Assembly: GCA_026120035.1 (NCBI GenBank)
Contig: JALRME010000006.1
Span: forward strand, 248,001-312,000
DNA from: Coleophoma eucalyptorum
Lineage: Eukaryota > Ascomycota > Leotiomycetes > Helotiales > Dermateaceae
Direction: 5' to 3'
DNA: 64,000 nucleotides
Positions 22,544 to 35,296 of the stretch are shown piece after piece; within the stretch, counting starts at the first letter, position 1, and each line of letters starts with the position of its first letter. The position numbers and the translations under genes are program-made. The notes under the pieces are model-generated. The model was not told the origin of the DNA and did no database searches. It saw only the letters and a list, made by a program, of their open reading frames with translations.

Positions 22544-23416
22544 TCATGACCTGCTGAAACCACCTCTGCCTCTACCCCGACCTCGACCGAAACGAACGCT
22601 TGGGGGCACGAACTTTAATGCTGACATGGCACCAGCCAGCCCATCCATGTCTTCGTCTTCCTTTGAATTTGGAGTAGGAGGAGTCATCATAGAATCTTCT
22701 TCACTTGGCACCTCGTCTTCTTCGTTAGTACCCGTTACTGTTGGTGGGGAAGTCTTCGAGTGTCGACGTCGAGCTCTGTCATCGATATTGGTCATGTGCT
22801 GCACTGCGGAACTTCTTCTTCGATGACGCCCTGAGCGCAGCATGGAACTTCGACCATCGACACCATCGTTAACGACATAGAAATCGTAGTCTTTGGGATA
22901 CATATGCTTGTCAATCAAGTGAAAGCGCCGTTTCTGTGGAGTTGAGCAGACTCTATCGCAATCCTCAACAAAACAGGCGTACTAAATCAACAGGTCAGTC
23001 AGGTGATTCCAAAAGCACTGCCCGTAACTTACAGTCTTCTCTCCTCTCTCTTTCCGGACCCCGATCAAGGCATCATGATTTTCCTGGATGTGTAGGCTCA
23101 GAAAGTGCTCTGTGGGAAAGTTCTTACGGCACTCAAGGCAGCGATTCATGTGAGTCTTGCTGTAATGAACTTCATACTCCTCATAAGAGGGAAAGGATAC
23201 CGTCTGTCGGTGACCCGGTAGCGAGCATCTCATCGCAGTTGCTGTTGCTGTTGAAGCTTCGCCGCTGCTGGTATCGAGATGTGCTATTTTGAGCGAGGGG
23301 ACGGGGGTTTCTCTAAAATCCGGACGAACTATAGACACAGCTGAAGATAGAGGTGACCCAGCACTTTCAGAGTCTGAAGATGAAGGCTCAAAGTCTTCTC
23401 GTGAGCGTTTAGCCAT
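22544..23416 (-). CDS. ZNF511-like C2H2 zinc-finger protein
   Basis: Exons 23416-23033 and 22981-22544 give 273 aa, with a 51-nt intron. Three zinc-binding units follow one another: MRCSLPGH..H..H, then CLECRKNFPTEHFLSLHIQENH, then (formed across the intron) YACFVEDCDRVCSTPQKRRFHLIDKH. The third is followed by MYPKDYDFYVVN. This succession matches the conserved ZNF511 family, whose molecular function is poorly known. The C-terminus is acidic and ends in a short GRGRGRGRGG repeat, suggesting RNA or nucleic-acid contact. It is divergent from the Est1-like gene, with 628 bp between starts. Confidence 0.85.
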
Positions 23417-24044
23417 CTTCGAAGAGCTTCAACGCGGGGTAGTTAAAAGAGTTGGCTGTCTTACTTGACCTTTCCCCAATAGCTTGCCTGTTGAGATCCA
23501 AAGCATGAACAGCCCCCGTGAAGATCTAGGCGACGATGATATGGAAGTGGTCCAAATTTCTGTGTACGACAGCCGGTGGCCGTGTTTGATTTTATTTGGC
23601 AGCACAAAGATTAGCAGAGAGGAGGAGAGTAGAGCCTTATGTTTTCAGCCTCGTTCGTGAGGGCCCGTGCCCATAAAGCGCCTAGGTAATAATAAGGGCT
23701 CAAGTCCTCGACCTGGCATTGTGTCGCATCTTACTTGATTAATCGACATCGTCTTTTCGTGGTTCTTCACTGGAATCACGTTGACCTGCTTTGGAGCATT
23801 CGATCCCTCTGGCTCTCGTGGATTTTGCCAGCCTTGCGCTAGTTCCGTACGCACCGCTTGCCTGCGTATTTTTTGGTTTGTGTGAATGAGGTGACCTTGA
23901 CACTGTCATAGACACTCCGTCATATCTGGAACATGGATTGCACCCACGACATAATTTCTGCAGAGGTCTTCTCGCAGATTTAACGTCGCGGTTGACCGTG
24001 GGGTCGGATTACAGAAAACACAACTGCATACACAAAAGCCCAAC
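23417..24044. promoter_or_regulatory. divergent intergenic region
   Basis: This lies between the ZNF511-like gene (-) and the Est1-like gene (+). Both promoters must be here. No other gene is supported. Confidence 0.5.
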
Positions 24045-26673
24045 ATGGAGCCATGGAAGTGTGTACCTCCTACAACCCACTTTCCCGATCTTTTGCGCCG
24101 GCATTGCTAACACTTTACAAGGCTCGCGCTTCAAACGGAGAAGGATTTGAAGGCACAGTTGAAGAAGGACCATCCATTGTTTGACGATGTCGAGCATCTC
24201 ATCCTACAGTAGGCTTCTTGCCCACGCGCTTTACTCTTCAACTTACAATATACTAGGATGCGCGTCGCATGCGAAGCCACGATCTTCGCAGACTTTGAAT
24301 TTGCAACAAAAGAAGGAGTTGAGTATCACTTGTGGGATGCGCATAGCTTAATCAACAATCGCTATCGGAAACTAGTCAGCCACTTCAGATCGGGTGATAG
24401 GGACCAGAAGAAGTACACGGTAGAGCGGCGCAAGCTGGAGAAACGATATGCAGACTTCATCAAGACCAGCCAATTCTTCTACAAAGGCTATATTCAACGC
24501 CTGGCCTCACACTTTACAGGGCTGAGAGACTTACGTCGAATCGCTCATCAATTGTCCCTAGATTCACTTACTGTAGACCAGCGGGTCCAAGTTTCCCCAG
24601 AAGTTGAGCAGCTTATCACGCTGTCATGTTATAACACTTTATTACGCCTAGGAGACCTTTCTCGCTACAGAAATCTACTCCGGGTAAAGGACCGTAGCTG
24701 GGAAACTGCATTGACATACTACCGTCTGGCTTGTGAACTTAATCCACATTCGGGTAGCTCACAAAACCAGATGGCTGTTATTGCTCTGGCTGATCAAAAT
24801 CACCTGGACGCACTCTACTACCTGTACAGAGCAATGGCAGTCGAAGAGCCTTATCCCCTTGCAAAAGGTAATATCGAGATTGAGTTCAAGAAGATCTTGA
24901 GTGCTTGGGAAAAGGGACCAACCGCCAAGGGCGATGGCGCAGCAACACTCGTCCTCTGGTTTGTGCGACTTCATGCAAAGTTCTACAAGGGCGTTGACTT
25001 TGCAACCCGGGAAGAACTTGAGAATGAGGTTCTCCATCAACTGGCAGTCCAATTGAAGGAAGACAGGACCATCGAAGCAACCTTGGAGCGATTTGTCATT
25101 GTAAATGTCGCGGCTGAATACACTGCGGGGTTAAAGTACAATGGTGGGTTGTATAAGCAAATTGACTACTGGAGACTGACTTAAATCAGAAACCCAGTCT
25201 GAAAATGCGAAGCATGCATTCTTCTTCCTTTTAGGCTTCAACGTTCGAACGCTATTCCTACTTCTTCATATACTACAGCCAGAGCTTGAGGATCCAGCAG
25301 AAGGTGAAGACCTTCCCAGCGATACAGGAGCAATAGCATCGGACGTGCCTCGCGAGAAGATCACGGTGATCACACGTCGTGTCTTGCCAGCTCTTCGCCA
25401 TTACAGTACGTGGCTGGTTTCTCGTGCCGAGATTCTGATGGCGGTTCCAGACTTGACCGTCCAATTACACTTGAAAGAACTATTCAAGATCTATGCAGAT
25501 GTCCTTACAAGATTGGCCAACTTCTTCCCAGTTATAGAGCTTCCTGAAGTCAATTATCTTTTGGAAGAGGATGAGACTACTATTGGATTCAAGCCATTTC
25601 GGGACGAAAACCTTCCACCTCAATGTAATTTGTACCATGATGAGAATGGTCTGAAGCCAAGAATGACAGACCCTGGCATCAAGCGAAGTCATCCCAACAT
25701 CGAAATGCAAGCTCGAGTTCGGGACATCATGCTGTGTGGTTTGACAATAGCAGTCGATCCCAAATTCCCTGTTTCAATTGACCAAACAACAGGCACCTTC
25801 AATTATGTTGAAGCTGGCTTGCCACCAACTAGCCCTCTCCATAACGACCACCAAGAAAGCTCTTTTACCAGTGTTGCACCACCACAGTCAAAATATGCCC
25901 CTACAGCTAGCAGCTACAAAGCCGTTGCTCATCTGAAGCAGTATAATGATGATGTTGCAAGCGTTACAGAATCGGCCCAGAGCATGGAGACATTCATGCA
26001 TGATATGGTAGACAGCTTGCTAGAGCCATCTGCAAAAAAACCCCCAAACAGTGACGAGACGTCATACGGCATGAATAGTCACACAGCAAATGAGGTCTTC
26101 GCTGTGCCGGATGCTCAAAATGGAGCGCAAAATCATCGCCAGAGCTTCAGCACACCTAAAATGCTCCCAAGTCTCGGAGGAATGGGGGGTATCTGGAGTT
26201 CCCCTTTCACGCCACACCCGAATGAGCTTCAGTCTATGAGCCCAGATCGGCCATCAACTGCACGTCAACTATCCCCTCTTCAGCTAGCCACAAATGAGCA
26301 ACAAACACAAGCAGCCGTGGCCCTAGATGAGATGACCAGCTTTGCTGGTTCTGCTAGAAATAGTTGGGGTGCACCACCATCTCAACCTGTGAGTCAGATG
26401 CTACAAGATACATTGGCTCAGCAATATGCACATTTCCCGCAGTCATCTGGCTTCACAAATACAAGCAGTATTTATGAAAATACCCCGGCATCAGCCGCTC
26501 GTAATGGTGGACGGAACGCTTCTCGCGCCGGCTTCAATGGCAACAACACAACAATGTATACAGGAGCTTGTGACTTCGACAGAATGACAATGCTTCAAAG
26601 TTCCATTTGGCCTGGGAGTCAGCCAACTGGCTGGCAATTCAATCAGACCCCGCCAGGTGGGCAAGGAGGTTGA
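24045..26673 (+). CDS. Est1/SMG7-family TPR protein
   Basis: Exons 24045-24058, 24122-24208, 24257-25143 and 25190-26673 give 823 aa; the first exon is only 14 nt. The N-terminus is an alpha-helical 14-3-3-like/TPR region. It includes FYKGYIQRL and a TPR-like block (WETALTYYRLACELNPHSG), then NQMAVIALADQNHLDALYYLYRAMA. The latter is the diagnostic motif of the Est1/SMG7 DNA-or-RNA-binding domain. The C-terminal 350 residues are Ser/Gln/Asn-rich and disordered. Family members act in nonsense-mediated decay (SMG7/Ebs1) or telomerase recruitment (Est1). Sequence alone does not decide which role applies. No C-terminal PIN domain is visible. Confidence 0.87.
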
Positions 26674-27016
26674 AGTAGTCTACTGACTTCACTTTAAGCC
26701 CTGCCTTTTGAGCAGCATGTGCAAGCTCTGCCTTAAAATGCAGTCTCATTTCAGGCAAATTTTCCAGGGCTTGGTACCGCTTTCTTGAAATCAAGAAATT
26801 GATATTCACTGTGACGTAGAGTCTGATGAGCTTTGCGCTGTATTAGGAATTTTCCATATCTACAGTCTAGCTAACTTTTATGCTTGATCGTGGAGGATCA
26901 TATGGTCATCTCTTCATGGCCTTATAAGGCTACATCATATGGCTTCTAGACGCTCCCGTTGTTGAAACCTTTTCCTGAACGCCGTCTAAAAACTCGATGG
27001 AAATGCAGTTATTGTC
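26674..27016. other. short convergent intergenic region
   Basis: Only 343 bp separate the Est1-like stop (+) from the adenosine kinase stop (-), so their 3' UTRs probably abut or overlap. Confidence 0.5.
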
Positions 27017-28355
27017 TTACTTGGAAGCAGTGTAGGTCTGCTTGGGGAATGGGTATCTGAAATCAATTTGTCAGTGTATCTGCAATGTTGAAGGATCTGC
27101 CAGTAGTGGCACTTATTGTAGTAAGATAATGGAGTTTATCCGCATCTTGAGCGAAGCTTAAAACAAACTGTGAAAGGAAAAAAAATAGAAGGAACTTACG
27201 TGGCTCCATTTTGTTGAATGCCAAGCTTTGCCAACCACTGACCCTGATCAATGCTCTGCTCAAGAGACTTGTTCTCAACAAGACCAGCAAGGAAACCAGC
27301 AGCAAAAGCATCTCCAGCACCAGTGGTATCAACAATCAGGCTCTTATCGATTGCATGGACAGGGAACTCAAGGACGTCCTTGCCTCCCACAGACACAATG
27401 GTGGGATCAGTACCTTGGGTGATGATAGCGACTCTCTCGCGTTGGCCGTTTGCCTTTGGAAGACCAGCGAGATGCTTGGTAATCTCCTTGATGTCTTTGG
27501 TCTCGACACCGTGGCTCTCAGCATAGGCCAAAGCCTCAGTTTCGTTTCCAATGACATAATCCCAGTATGGGGCGGAAGCATCCAAAGGGTCTTTGAAGAA
27601 CTGACAGATGAAAGGAGCAGAGAGCGAGAAAACAAAGACTTTGTTGTTCTTGGCGGCCTCCTCGGCGAGAGTCTGGATAGCTGGAGGGCAGACAGTCAAG
27701 TGGTAGCCTCCGACAAAGTAGTGCGAGGCACCCTCAACCAACTTCCACACCTCGGGGCTCTTCAAGTGCTCCAAGTCATAGTGGTTAGCAGCACCAAGGT
27801 CGGTGCACATGGAACGGTTGTGGCCAGTGATGACAACTCCACATCGTCCGGTCTTCTCTTTCTTGTCCACGCGGTACTCGGCACGGAGGCCAGATTGCTT
27901 CACCGCATCGTGAAGAATGGCGGCATACTTGTCATCTCCAACTCCTCCGAGGTAGACGACGCTGTTATCCTTCAGCATGTACTGGGCACCTCGTGCAGTG
28001 TTCTGGGCTCCACCTCCTGCAATCAATTGTGCAGAGTAGTTGTTCAGAAGATCTTCGTAGATGCCGAGATGCTTCTCCTCTGCGAGGATAGCGTCGTTGG
28101 GCTTGAGATCATACTTGTCAAGAAGGGCTTGGTTTCCGTTTGCTACAATATCTATGTCCAAATAGTTAGTTCAATTTCTGTGGGAAGATCCTCCCAGAAA
28201 GCCGCGCTTATTGAATAGAGATTACTATTTCCCCTCCAAAGGCTCAAAGTGCTTCATATTTGGTCCTCCAGGCGCGAAATTTAGAACAGAAAGTAAAACA
28301 TACCAAGCAAAGGATTCTCGAGGCAGAGGAGAGCGTAATCTTGGGTAGCAGCCAT
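27017..28355 (-). CDS. ADO1: adenosine kinase
   Basis: Exons 28355-28304, 28151-27200 and 27056-27017 give 347 aa. The two introns (152 and 142 nt) are longer than most in the window. The protein starts with a beta-strand and ENPLLDI, has LIAGGGAQNTARG (adenosine and ribose binding) and ends with the pfkB signature DTTGAGDAFAAGF at about 292-304, with catalytic Asp298. The last exon adds YPFPKQTYTASK, as in other fungal adenosine kinases. The enzyme phosphorylates adenosine to AMP with ATP, salvaging purine and removing adenosine made by the S-adenosylmethionine cycle. It is cytosolic. Confidence 0.95.
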
Positions 28356-28824
28356 TTTTTTAGGTATTCTGAATTGATGATGTTAAGGTTGAAGGAAGGA
28401 GTCGAAATGGTTTAGGAGGGGTGGTTACGTGGTGGGGCAATCATTTTAGAACCCAGGGTCTTCGATTTTGCTTGATTGGTACACAAAGCCCCACAAATAA
28501 TAGGTCATGCACAATTCAGGTGTTCGGGAAACGGTCTTCGTCAACTCCTTGCATTAAAATCCCACATAGTTTCAACTTGTACATTCATTAGGACGGTATA
28601 AGTTGTCATGTAGAATCAGAAAGTCAATTTGCCTACGTTGGCGCCCATGCTTAAGACCATTTCCTGACTCCTGGAGCATATCTGCCGTCATCCTTTAAGT
28701 CACTTCGTCAAAGCCCATAGTGTTTGAATTCTTTTCATTCATCCCCGCTGTGCCATCCGAAAGGTACATAGATGCAAAGCCAGCATGTCCGAAATAATGA
28801 AAAACCCACAACCCATCAAGCCAT
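28356..28824. other. intergenic region between tandem minus-strand genes
   Basis: This holds the promoter of the adenosine kinase gene and the 3' UTR of the uL2 gene. No other feature is seen. Confidence 0.5.
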
Positions 28825-29771
28825 TTAGTCCTTGACCTTCTGGGTACCACGGAGCAGACCAGTTCTCCGGGCAGCGATGAGACCAGCCTTTTGACCTTGT
28901 GCAGCGTATCTTGAGATTGTTGATGCCTTACCAATATGTTGATGGTTACCACCCTAGATTCTGTTAGCGCTTGTTCTTCTAATCTTTCATATTCGAGAGA
29001 ACGTACTCCGTGAGGATGGTCGACTGGGTTCATGGCAACACCACGAGTCTTTGGCCAAGAGTTGCGCTTGACAGCGAACTTGTGCTTAGCACGGGATGCC
29101 TCTGTAATAATTTATCAGCAGCCGTTTCTTGTACATTTCCATGCAAAACATACTCAACAATGGTTTGTCGGTTCTTCCACCACCTGCAACGATACCGATC
29201 ATTCCTCGTGCGCTGGACTTGACAACCTTCTTGGCTCCGGATGGGAGCTTGACACGAGTCTTGCCCTCATCTGGGTTGTGTCCGATGACGGTAACGTAGT
29301 TTCCGGAGGTACGTCCAAGGGAACCACGGTCACCAGCCTTCTCCTCAACGTTTGAGACAACAGTTCCTTCTGGGACAGATCCGAGAGGGAGGACGTTTCC
29401 AACAGTGAGGTTGGCGTGCTTTCCAGCGTAGATGAATTGACCAGTGTACATTCCCTCGTTGGCGATGAAGGTCTCGGTGTGAAGCTTGAATCGGTATGGG
29501 TCACGGAAAACAACCTTTGCGAGAGGAGCTCCGCGTCCTGGGTCGTGGATGATGTCCTTTACGACACCACGAACGTAACCGTGTCGCTCAGCATAGTCGA
29601 GGGTTCTGAATTGCGCTGGAGCCTTGTTCAATCGGGTGTTGGCCGTGAAGATCGAGCCGCGACCCTTTCTCTGGTTGCTAAAGACACAAACTCGTTAGAA
29701 TTGTGATCGTAAATACTTCGAGAGACATTGAAGTCTGCGACGATTGCGACGTACCGGATAACTCTTCCCAT
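28825..29771 (-). CDS. RPL2: 60S ribosomal protein L2 (uL2)
   Basis: Exons 29771-29755 (17 nt), 29677-29154, 29101-29007 and 28953-28825 give 254 aa, the family length. The N-terminus [18 protein letters not shown] is rebuilt across the first intron. [20 protein letters not shown], the peptidyl-transferase-centre loop with its conserved His, is rebuilt across the third. uL2 contacts the peptidyl-transferase centre and bridges the two subunits. Introns are 48-77 nt. A first intron right after the start codon region is common in fungal ribosomal protein genes. Confidence 0.97.
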
Positions 29772-31478
29772 CTTGGCTGCGTTGTAATGCTACCAAGGTG
29801 TGGTAATTGTCGTCTTGTCTAGTCGTCGAAATAGATTTCGGAAAAAGTTGTGTGAATACTTTTGGCAAGCGAACGCTAATTTTTGATCACATGATTTGTA
29901 AAAAAGAAAAGCGGCGCCTTAAAAGGTTAAAGCGGCATGGCATTGATCGCGGAGGCCAGAACCAAGAATGCGCGCAGTATTGTTATTTTCTTATGAAGGA
30001 AGCTTTACATATAGCAGAACTATTAGATAATTAGGCATTACTTAGAATCTCATTTGTAAGTGCTTCATCCGCGATTCGATATGAGGCAGGGCTCTCAAGC
30101 ATCTAAATCGCTTTCCAATCTGGATCTGGCTAACTCGGGGTTTCTTAGCGCCTCTCTTCCAACGACCTGAATCACTGTATTTCACCTTCAGCCTTCTTCT
30201 GTCCACGAACCACGGGTTTCCATAATTCAGATCCCTAGATAGTAGAAAGTACCGTCTTGATTTTAAGGGTCCAGTCTGGTTTAAGCCGCCCCGGCTCTCT
30301 AACAAGTGTATGAGACGCCCAACAGCCACCGCTACCCAACGTCGTTCTTTATTCTATATAGCTTCAGGATGACTTTCGGTGCCGATGGAATATGGCAGAG
30401 ATCACTCTGAGACATCTTAGGAATGCCTGTGGGCATTATCTTTGACAAATCTATCTGTTGTCTCTTTGAGTTTTGTCCAATGTCTATGAGCCCCGGACTC
30501 GCAAGTACGTTGCAAAATTGATGGAATGCTTCATGAGGCAAGTGCTTTGGAGAGCGCATTCCATGTCTTTTTCGGGGGTGCAAATTGCGATGATCAGCGC
30601 GGCCGGGAGCGGAAGTCTTTAGCCGGTTCAAGGCAATTGTGTCTTCGCGAGAACGGAATACTCAGGGTCAAGGGGACACCCCAAAGATGAGATTACTGTA
30701 TCACCTTCAAAGTTCGAAGCTTGCATTCGTTATATCGAGTGACTGGAGGCATGGGATCTTACACAGCCGTGGTGAACTCGATTGGGTGCCGTAAGACCGC
30801 CCACCCACTCTTTCCTTATATTCTCTTATGACTATATCCACCACTCCCTCTACGATACGGTCTCGTTATGTCCTTTACTTGAGGGACCCGCACAGGTATT
30901 GGGGAGAAACTGTCCTCTTCCTAACCGGTTCGCAACCTAGATTGATAATGGATGAGCAGAGCAGCATACGTGAACAATTCTGCTGCGTCACCCAGCACCA
31001 CGGAACAAAAACAGCCCAGAGCTTCACCTCGAGAAAAGGCATCAGCACGAACGGCTTTCCTACAAGCAGGATCTATACGAATGGCTGTTGTGGACTGCCC
31101 AAAGCAGTGAAAAGACCCAACCAATTCATTAAAACGCATAACCGAGCTCGGCGTTGCCCAGACATGAAGGCACTGAATGGAGTTCAAGAGGGCTAGATTG
31201 TAAGACCGGGAGGGACGAAAGCTAAGGTGAAGCAGAGAGAGGCTACGGTGGGACTGCTTCTGAGATCTAAAAAGTCTCTTGGTGTTATTTCCTCACCCAA
31301 GTATCGAAATTAAAATCTACATCAATGCTGTGGTCCTTTGAACGTGAGTGTGAGCGTAACCGTGACGGAGATAATGCTAGCCTGGTCCAATCGCGCTTTC
31401 GCCAATGCATTTGAGCTTGAACCTCTTCAAGCCTGAACCTCCACCCAACAATCACTACGCAAAATCCTCACCACCAGA
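29772..31478. promoter_or_regulatory. 1.7 kb divergent intergenic region
   Basis: This lies between uL2 (-) and the DDT/WHIM gene (+), and holds both promoters. Several open frames of 60-120 codons overlap each other on both strands but show no domain or consistent composition. I see no tRNA-like box B sequence and no gene. Confidence 0.5.
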
Positions 31479-33547
31479 ATGTCCGACTCCTCAGACCTCT
31501 CATCTGCGCCGTCAGACTCCGAAGAGAGTCTCAAGCTAGAGAAGAAAGATGGAATCCTCAAATTCTTCTCCAAGGCCACGCCAAACAAGATCAAGGCAAG
31601 AAAGGAGAGCACGCCGCCACGGAAACGGGAGCCTTCACCACCGCATGAATACGTGCTGTCAGACAACCCAGACATTGCAGTATGTTTCAATCGCATCATA
31701 TCCAAGACTTTTACGCGTTCATATCGCGTCTTTTGGTCCATGGACACCTGCTAACGCGCCATCTATAGTTCATCGTCATGTTCCGTTCGCGATTCACCGA
31801 GGCCTTCCCAAAATCTCTTGCGAACTTCGGACCTCAAGAACTCGAACGAAGCGTCGTAGATACGGTTCCTGGAGAGATCGCAGAGCACTTCCTGTGCGCA
31901 CTTCTTGGACTATTACTCAATCGCAAGCAGGATGTCAAGTATGTAGCCTGGAGATTTAGCTGGATTGGGAGATTTCTATTTCAAGATACTGTATGCTGAC
32001 TAGGTTTCCGCGCATATAGGGCAGGGCATTATAATCGCGCCTTAGAGGAAGCAATTCAAACGCACAAGTCGCAATGGGCCAAGGACTGGGAAAGCAAGAA
32101 TCCGCTGTCTGGAGGCAACACCTTCTCCACAATGAGTCCAACGCAAAGAGTATGTTGCAAACCAGAGCTGGCGCATTGATTTTGAAAACAGCTAACAAAA
32201 GTAACAGCTCACACTTCTACGAACCCTCATTCTATGGTCCCTTTCATCCTCGGATGTTGTTAAAGGCATAATCACAGCCTCTTACAAACAAAATCGTCAT
32301 GAAGATGATCTCAACCAACCACTCTCGGTTCAACCTTGGGGGGCCGATGGTGATAAACGCCGATATTATCTTATTGAAGGCTTAGATGATACACATTTTA
32401 GAGTCTATAGAGAAAGCAACCACACTGCAATCAAACGGACGTGGTGGAGCGTGGCAGGTGACATTGAGCAGATTAAGGTTCTGGCCGAGAAGTTACGGAC
32501 GGAGGATGGAGGTCAAAAAGCGCGGGCTCTGGCCCAGAGGATGTTGGCAGCTGTTCCAAGATTTGAGGCTACTGAAGAGGTGAGTACCAAACAGTCCTCG
32601 GCCATTACTCTTTTCATTGACCCTCTTAATAGAAACGGAAACGTCGCGAGTACAGACAGGCTCGCAAACAGCAATTTAAACGACCAGAACCCGGTTTCTC
32701 GATGTATGAAGGCCGTACACGAGGTAAGCGGATGCGGTACACTTACTCCGACGACGAAGATGATGGCGGTAGTTATTCTGATGCGACAAGCGGCGCTCGT
32801 CGGTCCACACGAAATACAAGGAATCATACTCCTTCCGAAGGACTCACTGCACCGACAGTTACTCTTAGTGGCCGCCAGGTGAAGCCGAGAATGGGTGGCG
32901 AGTATGGTGAAAGTATCCTAAGCGGAGCACCGGTACCAGCGGTGCCAAATGGGGAGCAAACTGGCGAGGACTCAGAAAATCACGAGCTGAATGGGACTCG
33001 ACCACGTCGAGGTGCTGCAGCTGCAGCCAGTCGTGGCTGGGCTTCAAAGGGCCGTCACATTGAAGGCTACAACTCGGTAGATGAAATGGACGATGATGAG
33101 GATGATGCTAGCGAACAAGATTACGGCGATGATGAGGAGGAAGAGGACGTACCCCTCGAGTCTGATGTGGATGATGCAGATGAACTTTCTGACGAGGAAG
33201 ACATTGTCAAGGACGTAAACGAGCTTACTGGTAACGACAAGAAGAGTATGATCGTCAAGCTCTCGGTCAAGACTCCGACTCCTGAAAAGAAGTCAACCAG
33301 CAAGTTGATAATCGATACAGAGCCATCTACTGCGAACCAGGGAACTAACGACACAGAAGGCACTGCACCAGAAGTTGATCCGGCAGTCGATGCCGTACCA
33401 AGCAAAGAGGAAGCTGTGACAGCTGAAACTGCACCGAAAACCGCTGGACTACAATCACCCAAAACCATACCGTGGTCTCCTTCACTGGCATCTCGTGGAA
33501 GCCCAGAGAAGCCAGCCACCTTACCCACGTCTATCAACGTGGGCTGA
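31479..33547 (+). CDS. DDT/WHIM-domain chromatin-remodelling factor
   Basis: Exons 31479-31679, 31769-31938, 32020-32149, 32208-32579 and 32633-33547 give 595 aa. Residues of about 68-150 form a DDT-like helical bundle (FRSRFTEAFP..FLCALLGLLL). WHIM1-like LTLLRTLILWSLSSSDVVKG starts at 168. A WHIM2/3-like stretch follows, with DGDKRRYYLIEGLDDTHFRVYRE and WWSVAGDIEQIKVLAEKL. The second half is a Lys/Arg-rich nuclear region and a very acidic segment. DDT plus WHIM proteins are accessory subunits of ISWI-type remodellers and bind linker DNA or the ATPase. The specific complex is not evident. Confidence 0.8.
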
Positions 33548-34024
33548 ACATAAATAGTCGGGTTTTATTTGCTTATGGCTTGTCGATACCAGGAACTGGA
33601 GTATTATGGATAGGGATACAGGCGGTACATTGAAACGTATGGATTCAAAAAAAGATTTGAGCAAGGGGATATGATCCGGATTTGATCATAATTGTTCACG
33701 TCATGATGGCAAAGCTTAAGAAACTAGATGACTAGTCTTGTAGAAGTAATCAGTCTGTTAAACTACTTTCTATCATGGATTGTTTGGAGTGCCACTAGAT
33801 ATCGGCTTTGCACAAGACGCAACTCCGTAGATCTAAATAGTTTTGTAGCCTATCCCAACAGCATCAAACGCCAATACACCAAGCTATGCATTCCATTATC
33901 ACATATACCCTTCCCGTGCCCTGTCCAAATGCCCCACAATCAGTCATTTGTGTTTTCAAACCGATAATACTGCAAGAACTAAGTTGTCAGCGAAGATCAT
34001 CAACAGCAGGTATGCATGGAAGGT
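33548..34024. other. convergent intergenic region
   Basis: This contains the 3' sides of the DDT/WHIM gene (+) and the DUF1770 gene (-). No other feature is seen. Confidence 0.5.
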
Positions 34025-34861
34025 TCAACTTGCATCACTCATGTTAGCAGCCAGCTTTGAATCCTTAGGGATATCCTTAAAATACTCAGGAATCTTCCAG
34101 TTGTTTGTCCGGTACCACCATCGTCGCACCTTGGCCCCGACGCCGCTGCCGCTCATCTGTGCTGTGCGGTTCCAGTACCTCCAGCCATGCAAAGCAAGGG
34201 ACCAGACCATGCCTTGGACAAGAGGAAGGACGAGCTATTGCGGAGGTCCTTTAGCATGAGATACAATCCAAATGGTATGTTTTTCTTATCGTACCTGATC
34301 TCGTAATGTGATGAACGCTACCTGCCAATTCGATTCTGCCCTAGAGATGCTGCTCAAATAACTCTGCTCGAACCTCAGATCCGGTAGAGGGGGAAAGCTG
34401 CCCCGTCGTGGCATAGGTCTCAAGACATCGTAAGGGATCTCCTCCTCGTCATCTTCCTCCTCATCATCAATCCCTTCATCATGGTCATACTCATATTTAT
34501 CTAGGGAGAATGAAGACGAGGTGCCTGGTTCCGAATGAGAGACTGCAACGGGTTGCTTTTCGGACGCTGCAGTTGAGGGATTGAGATCATGGTTCGGGGA
34601 GGGTGCTCGGTTTATGGATGCGGTCTGGATGGTCTCCGCAATTTGGAGCGGTACTGAGGACTCCATTGTGAGCTGTGTGGCTGGGGTTTGGACCCTGTCG
34701 TGACTGGTAATCTGGAGTCTTTGAGGTTCAATTGAGGTTGATGATGAGCTCGGGAAGACTTCGGCTAGAGAAGGGAAGCTCTGTGTTCTCGCTCGTTCCG
34801 AGCTTGCGGCTCCCAATTCCAACCTTTGATTGCTTGGCCACTTTACTTCAATATTCTGCAT
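34025..34861 (-). CDS. DUF1770 fungal protein
   Basis: Exons 34861-34295 and 34234-34025 give 258 aa, with a 60-nt intron. The first ATG is at 34861; four codons upstream in frame begin with TTG only. A Ser/Pro-rich half leads to an acidic run, then DVLRPMPRRGSFPPLPDLRFEQSYL and, across the intron, a conserved WQVAFITLRDQ..GMVWSLALHGWRYW block. The end is basic and Trp-rich (KVRRWWYRTNNWKIP). This conserved pair of blocks matches DUF1770, a family confined to fungi with no assigned function. The second block is moderately hydrophobic and could be membrane-associated. Confidence 0.8.
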
Positions 34862-35296
34862 TATTAATGGCAATGAGTAGTCACAATGTAAGTCATATAA
34901 ATGGCTGGCAAGAGTAATTGCAAAAACTACTCTGGTATTTCAGTATATTCGCTCTGGCACTGGCATAGCCACGAAGATTGGATGGGGCGCGAGTCACTCG
35001 ACTTCAGCACTTCACTTACTTTGGTTAGCTTGCCTTTCCATATCACCCAAATCCATTCTTTCTATCAGGTGAGAAGCATTTCCTTCAACGGATCCAGCCT
35101 TACCGAGCCATCTCCTATGTTGTACAGGCCATTTGCTCTGTGATTTCTGGGGATGAGCTGCAGCAATGATCTATAACCAACAGTGTAGATTGCTATATGC
35201 CACTGACTCTCCTCCGACTAAAATTGTCAAGTGTCAAGTTCTTCATGGTGATACTGGTACTACCTCCTTATTTTTGCCAATTTACGGCCTTCTATT
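34862..35296. other. intergenic region upstream of the DUF1770 gene
   Basis: This is promoter-side DNA of the minus-strand DUF1770 gene. No gene is supported. Confidence 0.45.

Noticed and set aside
22936..23292. 118-codon plus-strand frame
   Set aside because: It is antisense to the ZNF511-like coding exons and lacks domain features.
27211..28218. 335-codon open frame antisense to the adenosine kinase gene
   Set aside because: It mirrors the adenosine kinase exon exactly and has no domain of its own. Such antisense frames arise from codon bias in well-expressed genes.
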